A DNA stretch of 9,459 nt, taken from the NCBI GenBank assembly GCA_029262955.1, contig JAJCYL010000735.1, positions 1 to 9,459 of the forward strand, read 5' to 3'. Position 1 is the stretch's first letter. Each line of letters begins with the position of its first letter. The notes under the pieces are model-generated. The model made no database searches, had not been told where the DNA came from, and saw only the letters and a list, made by a program, of their open reading frames with translations. The stretch comes from Cytophagales bacterium. Lineage in GTDB: Bacteria; Bacteroidota; Bacteroidia; Cytophagales; Cyclobacteriaceae. This document shows positions 5,933-9,459 of the stretch, in pieces. The translations under genes were made by a program, and so were the position numbers.

Positions 5933-5951
5933 ACGAAAAATCCGCGGAGAA

Positions 5952-6530
5952 TTAGTTCAATCGTGGGTCGGTAGGATAATTTGAAAATATCTTGAATTTG
6001 CCCCCTTTATCATTTAGGATCTTTCTCCATAAAGCATTGGGGTCAAGATCAAAAACTTGTTCTGAACTAGGCTCTCTATAGACAATCCATGATTTAGCCT
6101 CAATTTCATCATTTAATTGTCCTTCCGACCACCCGGAATAGCCCATAAAGAACTTCACATCAGCCGTCTTTATTTGAGAGGTACTAAGTAAAAAAAGAAT
6201 CTTCTCAAAATCACCTCCCCACCAGATACCATCGCTTACCTGTTGACTATTTTCAATTAGCTCAGGACATCTATGAATCATATGTACAGTATCCTGTTGG
6301 ACTGGTCCACCAACAAATAAATCTCCGGTGAATTCTCCAGCTTCTGTAATGACTTCTTCGAATCTCAGAGAAGAAAGCTGGTTCAAAACAAAACCAAACG
6401 AGCCATTCTCATCATGTTCGCACATTAATATGACTGACCTTTCAAAATTCGGATCAGGAAGGAATGGCTCTGAAATAATTAAATCTCCCTTATTTGGATG
6501 CTCTGTCTTAAAATAATCAAAGTGCTCCAT
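5952..6530 (-). CDS. yqgE: YqgE/AlgH family protein
   Basis: This is a 192-residue soluble protein of the YqgE/AlgH (DUF179) family. The signature GDLIISEPFLPDPNFERSVI (15-34) leads into CEHDENGSFGFVLNQ (37-51). LFVGGPVQQDTVHMIH (71-86), DGIWWGGDFE (100-109) and FFMGYSGWSEGQL (127-139) follow, all characteristic of the family. Its molecular function is not established; the AlgH name comes from an effect on alginate regulation in Pseudomonas. A longer frame runs back to an ATG at 6572, but that adds 14 residues overlapping the upstream gene and not resembling the family. The ATG at 6530 puts GDL at the usual distance and leaves 7 bp after the upstream stop, so it is preferred. It is probably co-transcribed with the tRNA hydroxylase gene. 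Confidence 0.93.
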   Translation of the reverse strand: MEHFDYFKTEHPNKGDLIISEPFLPDPNFERSVILMCEHDENGSFGFVLNQLSSLRFEEVITEAGEFTGDLFVGGPVQQDTVHMIHRCPELIENSQQVSDGIWWGGDFEKILFLLSTSQIKTADVKFFMGYSGWSEGQLNDEIEAKSWIVYREPSSEQVFDLDPNALWRKILNDKGGKFKIFSNYPTDPRLN

Positions 6531-6537
6531 AATTAAA

Positions 6538-7122
6538 TTAATGTAATGCAGGACAAATTGGCAACGACTCAATCACCTGAGCTTCAAATTCATTTAATTC
6601 GTTCATTCTTTTTTCAACGTCAGCTTCCTCAAAATAATTTAAAGCCATGCGAATGAATGACTCTCCGTGTTTAGCTTCAGAAGCCCATAAATTACGATAG
6701 AAGTCTTTCAACGGGCCTTGATCCAGGTTTTCATAAACTAACCTGAATCTCTCAGCACCTCTTGTTTCAACTAATGAAGCCAGGAGTAAACGGTCCATAA
6801 AGCGCTCCTGTCTGCCTGAACGACATTTTTCAATCAATTGATTCACATAGGGGTCCGGTCCCATCTCTTTCGGTAATTCAATCCCACGTTCCCTCATAAT
6901 TTCATAAACTGATTTGAAATGCTCCAGCTCCTCAATTGCGGTATCAATCAATTCAGGCAAAATTTCCAAACGGTCAGGGAATTTCGCCACAAAACTCATT
7001 GCCATTGCGGAAGCTTTCCGCTCACAATTCGCATGATCTTGTAAGAAACTGTCAAAATCTTCCAATACAGCGTTAATCCATTCCTTCTTACTGTCTACTT
7101 TTAAATCAACTCTCAGCTTCAT
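6538..7122 (-). CDS. miaE: MiaE-type tRNA-(ms2io6A) hydroxylase, diiron
   Basis: This 194-residue ferritin-like four-helix protein has the full set of carboxylate and histidine ligands for a diiron centre: E34 (ANCERKASAM), E65-x-x-H68 (EELEHF), E119 (LVETRGAERF) and E149-x-x-H152 (ASEAKHGES). MiaE enzymes use O2 to hydroxylate the isopentenyl group of ms2i6A-37 in tRNAs that read UNN codons, after MiaA and MiaB have acted; neither of those is in the window. The length and the VETRGAERF and EAKHGE motifs match the bacterial family well. The exact substrate in Bacteroidota (with or without the methylthio group) is not certain from sequence. It is the first gene of a tight pair with yqgE, 7 bp away, and is divergent from pdxH across about 90 bp. 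Confidence 0.9.
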   Translation of the reverse strand: MKLRVDLKVDSKKEWINAVLEDFDSFLQDHANCERKASAMAMSFVAKFPDRLEILPELIDTAIEELEHFKSVYEIMRERGIELPKEMGPDPYVNQLIEKCRSGRQERFMDRLLLASLVETRGAERFRLVYENLDQGPLKDFYRNLWASEAKHGESFIRMALNYFEEADVEKRMNELNEFEAQVIESLPICPALH

Positions 7123-7131
7123 CTTTTCTCT

Positions 7132-7147
7132 AATGATTCAAATCATT
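7132..7147. promoter_or_regulatory. AATGAT / ATCATT inverted repeat before miaE
   Basis: AATGAT (7132-7137) and ATCATT (7142-7147) are separated by TCAA. The repeat lies 9 bp upstream of the miaE ATG on the minus strand, close enough to affect translation initiation or to act as an operator. It is AT-rich and short, so chance is quite possible. Confidence 0.3.
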
Positions 7148-7152
7148 CAAAA

Positions 7153-7168
7153 GTTGCCGTACGGTGAC
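7153..7168. promoter_or_regulatory. CCGTACGG-centred palindrome between miaE and pdxH
   Basis: GTTGCCGTACGGTGAC has a perfect 8-bp palindromic core (CCGTACGG, 7157-7164) with GT/AC outer pairs and two mismatched pairs between. It sits centrally in the divergent intergenic region, 48 bp before the pdxH ATG, where one bound regulator could affect both genes. It is GC-rich against an AT-rich background. TAATTTCG at 7181-7188 is a one-mismatch candidate -7 box for pdxH, with TTG at 7154-7156 inside this palindrome but 24 bases away. Confidence 0.4.
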
Positions 7169-7215
7169 AAGATTTTGCTCTAATTTCGTACTACAACTAT
7201 CCAGGGTTGAATGTA

Positions 7216-7851
7216 ATGAATGATCTTGAAAAAATAAGAAACGAGTATTCACAAAATTCATTTGGGAAAAAAGATGTGAAATCAGACCCTTTTGATCAAT
7301 TTAAAACATGGTTTGATCAGGTTTTAGCAAGTGAATCTTACGAGCCAACCGCTTGTACACTGTCTACTGTAAATGCCGATGGCAGGCCCACTGGTCGAAT
7401 AGTCTTGTTGAAAGGCTATTCCCAAGATGGTTTTCAATTTTTCACAAATTACAGGAGTAGCAAGGCAAAGGATTTAAATCAAAATCCATTTGGGGCCATC
7501 ACATTTTTCTGGAAAGAATTAGAAAGACAAATAAGAATTGAAGGTTCAATAAAGAAGCTGTCAGAAAAGGAGAGTGAAAGATATTTCATATCAAGACCAA
7601 GAGGAAGTAAAATTGGTGCCTGGGCTTCCCCTCAAAGTGAAATCATACCGGACCGTAAGTATTTGGAAAACTTAGAAAAGGAGTATTCTAAGAAATTTGG
7701 TGAAGACATACCCAAGCCAGCGCATTGGGGAGGGTATATACTGATGCCTGACAAAATTGAATTCTGGCAAGGAAGAGCCAGTAGACTACATGACCGCATT
7801 GTGTATACAAAAGAAAACAGCTCCTGGAAGATTGAAAGACTGGCTCCATGA
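7216..7851 (+). CDS. pdxH: Pyridoxamine/pyridoxine 5'-phosphate oxidase
   Basis: This is a 211-residue FMN enzyme that oxidises pyridoxamine-P or pyridoxine-P to pyridoxal 5'-phosphate with O2, in the cytoplasm. All expected blocks are present: DPFDQFKTWFDQ (24-35), GRPTGRIVLLKG (56-67, R61 and K66 for FMN and substrate phosphate), FFTNYRSSKAKDL (75-87), FFWKELERQIRIEG (97-110), SRPRGSKIGAWASPQS (126-141) and EFWQGRASRLHDR (182-194), whose R190-L-H192 is the substrate-binding pair. The C-terminus WKIERLAP is the normal family ending. A TTG at 7207 would add three residues; ATG at 7216 gives MNDLEKIRNEY, closer to homologues, so it is preferred. The glycosyltransferase gene follows after 50 bp on the same strand with no evident terminator, so co-transcription is likely. 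Confidence 0.95.
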   Translation: MNDLEKIRNEYSQNSFGKKDVKSDPFDQFKTWFDQVLASESYEPTACTLSTVNADGRPTGRIVLLKGYSQDGFQFFTNYRSSKAKDLNQNPFGAITFFWKELERQIRIEGSIKKLSEKESERYFISRPRGSKIGAWASPQSEIIPDRKYLENLEKEYSKKFGEDIPKPAHWGGYILMPDKIEFWQGRASRLHDRIVYTKENSSWKIERLAP

Positions 7852-7901
7852 TGAAAAAGTGCCCTTGACAATTAAAGCTTAATCACAATATCGCTACTCG
7901 T

Positions 7902-9134
7902 ATGTCAAATCTGTACCTCGATCGATATGCCTTCTCCACACAGTATATTTCAGACCCTCCAGCGAGTAATCTTCATCTTATTATCACCATTCCCTGCTAC
8001 AATGAACTACACTTGCTCCGAACACTCAAATCTCTGGAAACTTGTGATCGACCTTCCTGTGCAGTTGAAATTATCGTACTCATTAATGAATCAGAAAATG
8101 ATAGTGCGGAAATCAGGGAACAAAATATAGCAACCGAAACCGAAGCGGTTCAGTGGGCTAATCAGCACAATTGTATTGGTTTCAAAACACACATCATTTA
8201 CGCTAATGACCTGCCACACAAGCATGCCGGTGTGGGATTAGCTAGAAAAATGGTCATGGACGAAGCGGTACGACGCTTTGAAAGCATCGAACATAAAGAT
8301 GGAATTATCGGATGTTTAGATGCAGATGCAGTCTGTGACTCAAATTATCTGGTTGAACTGTATAATCATTTCAATCAACACCCAAAATCTCCTGGTTGTT
8401 CCATCTATTTTGAACACCCCCTGGATGAAGAGAATCCAAAGAATATAATCCTATATGAGCTTTTCTTACGATACTATGTAAACGGGCTTCGGTATGCTGG
8501 TTTTCCCTATAGCTTTCAAACCGTTGGCTCGAGTATGGCCGTGAGGTCATGGGCCTACCAAAAACAGGGTGGGATGAATCGCAAAAAAGCTGGTGAAGAC
8601 TTTTACTTTCTCCATCGTATTATTCCACTGGGGAACTATACTGAATTGAACAAAACCCGGGTAATCCCATCGCCAAGAGATTCTGACCGGGTTCCCTTTG
8701 GAACAGGTCAATCGATGATTGATGCAAAAAACGGAAAGAAAACCCTCCAGCAGGTTTACAATCCAAAAATTTTTGAAGATCTCAAGATATTTTTAAGTCA
8801 AATTGATTCTTTACTCCTAAAAGACAAAATCGGTGAATTACCGGATTCGATAAAGCAGTTTTTGAATCAAATGGGCTTTCCCCGGGAAATTCTCAGATTA
8901 CGGAAACAATCCTCCACTCCCGAAATTTTCAGAAAACATTTTTTCCAGTGGTTTGATGGATTTATGGTATTGAAATTTGTCCATTTCTCGCGGGACTTTT
9001 TTCACCAACAAGTTGAATTGAATTCAGCTCTTAATTGGTTATCAGACATCATCGACGTTAAAGACCTGGAAGAAAATTCGGAAAAAGCTCTTTTAGCTTT
9101 GAGACGTCATGACAGACAGAATCAGTTAGACTAA
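7902..9134 (+). CDS. Family-2-like (GT-A) glycosyltransferase, function unassigned
   Basis: This 410-residue protein has a GT-A fold N-terminal half: HLIITIPCYNE (25-35) is the nucleotide-binding first strand, IIVLINESEN (57-66) the second, and GCLDADAVCDSNYL (137-150) carries the DxD metal/nucleotide-sugar motif (D140, D142). VGSSMAVRSWAYQKQGGM (208-225) and AGEDFYFLHRI (230-240, candidate catalytic E232-D233) match the acceptor half of family-2 enzymes. PSPRDSDRVPFGTG (256-269) follows. There is no membrane segment or signal peptide, so it should act in the cytoplasm. The C-terminal ~130 residues are helical and unrecognised. Donor and acceptor are unknown. It is not BshA, the bacillithiol glycosyltransferase, which belongs to family GT4, even though bshB1 is next door. 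Its last 9 bases overlap the end of bshB1. Confidence 0.82.
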   Translation: MSNLYLDRYAFSTQYISDPPASNLHLIITIPCYNELHLLRTLKSLETCDRPSCAVEIIVLINESENDSAEIREQNIATETEAVQWANQHNCIGFKTHIIYANDLPHKHAGVGLARKMVMDEAVRRFESIEHKDGIIGCLDADAVCDSNYLVELYNHFNQHPKSPGCSIYFEHPLDEENPKNIILYELFLRYYVNGLRYAGFPYSFQTVGSSMAVRSWAYQKQGGMNRKKAGEDFYFLHRIIPLGNYTELNKTRVIPSPRDSDRVPFGTGQSMIDAKNGKKTLQQVYNPKIFEDLKIFLSQIDSLLLKDKIGELPDSIKQFLNQMGFPREILRLRKQSSTPEIFRKHFFQWFDGFMVLKFVHFSRDFFHQQVELNSALNWLSDIIDVKDLEENSEKALLALRRHDRQNQLD

Positions 9135-9459
9135 GTCGAACAAGTCTCTGACACCGGGGACTCTCTCCACCGTAAATCCTTCACCATGAGCTACTCCAAT
9201 GGTTTTACCAAGATCCAGAGATCTTGCCTCAATTAGATCTAAAAATTGAGAACTGGAAATAAAGGTTTCAGGTTCGCTACTGTCGGGGTCATGAAATTGT
9301 GAGCCATAGGCTTTAATAGATTCCATCTTTTGGTCCCAGTAATCTGACACATCGACAACGAGATCGGGAGTCACGTAACTGGATTGGATGTAATGATAAA
9401 CTGCTGCTGGCCGCCATTCCTTTTGGACTTCACCTTCAAAAACTGTTTCAATTTTAGAA
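9126..9459 (-). CDS. bshB1: Bacillithiol biosynthesis deacetylase BshB1, C-terminal part
   Basis: The minus-strand frame is open to the window edge, giving 110 residues before TAA at 9126-9128; the N-terminus with the zinc ligands lies outside. A GTG at 9374 is only an internal valine, because the upstream codons read EWRPAAVYHYIQSSYV, a family motif. TPDLVVDVSDYWDQKMESIK, AYGSQFHDP, ETFISSSQFLDLIEARS and GEGFTVERVPGVRDLFDLV match BshB1 closely. The enzyme removes the acetyl group from GlcNAc-malate to give GlcN-malate, the second step of bacillithiol synthesis, before BshC adds cysteine. It is convergent with, and overlaps by 9 bp, the glycosyltransferase gene. Confidence 0.93.
   Translation of the reverse strand, partial: SKIETVFEGEVQKEWRPAAVYHYIQSSYVTPDLVVDVSDYWDQKMESIKAYGSQFHDPDSSEPETFISSSQFLDLIEARSLDLGKTIGVAHGEGFTVERVPGVRDLFDLV

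Noticed and set aside
6531..6572. Longer YqgE start at 6572
   Set aside because: It adds 14 residues overlapping the 3' end of miaE and unlike family N-termini; ATG at 6530 gives the normal start and spacing.
7864..7869. TTGACA as a -35 box for the glycosyltransferase
   Set aside because: It is an E. coli-type hexamer with no TAnnTTTG or good -10 at proper distance. The phylum does not use this consensus, and read-through from pdxH is simpler.
9126..9374. Stand-alone 82-residue protein starting at GTG 9374
   Set aside because: The frame continues upstream to the window edge with conserved BshB1 sequence (EWRPAAVYHYIQ), so the GTG is an internal valine.
1..9459. tRNA, rRNA, phage or insertion-sequence genes
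   Set aside because: I looked for tRNA-like cloverleaf arms, transposase motifs and integrase motifs on both strands and saw none.

Overview
The window looks like chromosomal DNA of a Bacteroidota bacterium, probably Cytophagales-like or a relative. This rests on AT-rich coding sequence, absence of obvious Shine-Dalgarno sites, a perfect TAnnTTTG (Bacteroidota -7 type) box, and gene types typical of the phylum: a two-component-regulator propeller protein, a GMC oxidoreductase paired with a gluconate-2-dehydrogenase subunit-3 lipoprotein, a multi-repeat DUF349 protein and the bacillithiol enzyme BshB1. The phylum call is inference from gene content, not from a marker gene.

Layout. Positions 1-410 (minus) hold the secreted N-terminus of a Reg_prop sensor/regulator cut by the window edge. 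A 212-bp divergent gap with a small tandem repeat follows. Positions 623-2341 (plus) are a GMC oxidoreductase reading frame that is complete except for one in-frame TAG at codon 181. Eleven bases later, 2353-3060 encodes its probable partner, a Tat-type lipoprotein subunit. The gene-free stretch 3061-3526 is packed with hairpins and short repeats. Then come three minus-strand genes: a 754-residue DUF349 protein (3527-5791) with a structured leader, YqgE/AlgH (5952-6530), and a MiaE-type diiron tRNA hydroxylase (6538-7122). YqgE and MiaE are only 7 bp apart and look like one transcription unit. Divergent from miaE, pdxH (7216-7851) and an unassigned family-2-like glycosyltransferase (7902-9134) run on the plus strand. 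The glycosyltransferase end overlaps the end of a convergent bshB1 (9126 to the window edge) by 9 bp.

How the genes fit together. The oxidoreductase and subunit 3 should form a periplasmic, membrane-tethered dehydrogenase, with subunit 3 supplying the Tat signal for the signal-less flavoprotein. The divergent propeller protein could regulate them, but nothing in the sequence proves it. The right half is cofactor, thiol and RNA-modification housekeeping (pyridoxal phosphate, bacillithiol, tRNA hydroxylation) with no single pathway joining the genes.

The strongest unusual signals are the amber codon in the otherwise intact oxidoreductase, with a stem-loop starting on its last base, and the composite repeat cluster at 3061-3526. 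I see no clear new multi-gene system; most of the window is ordinary conserved chromosome.
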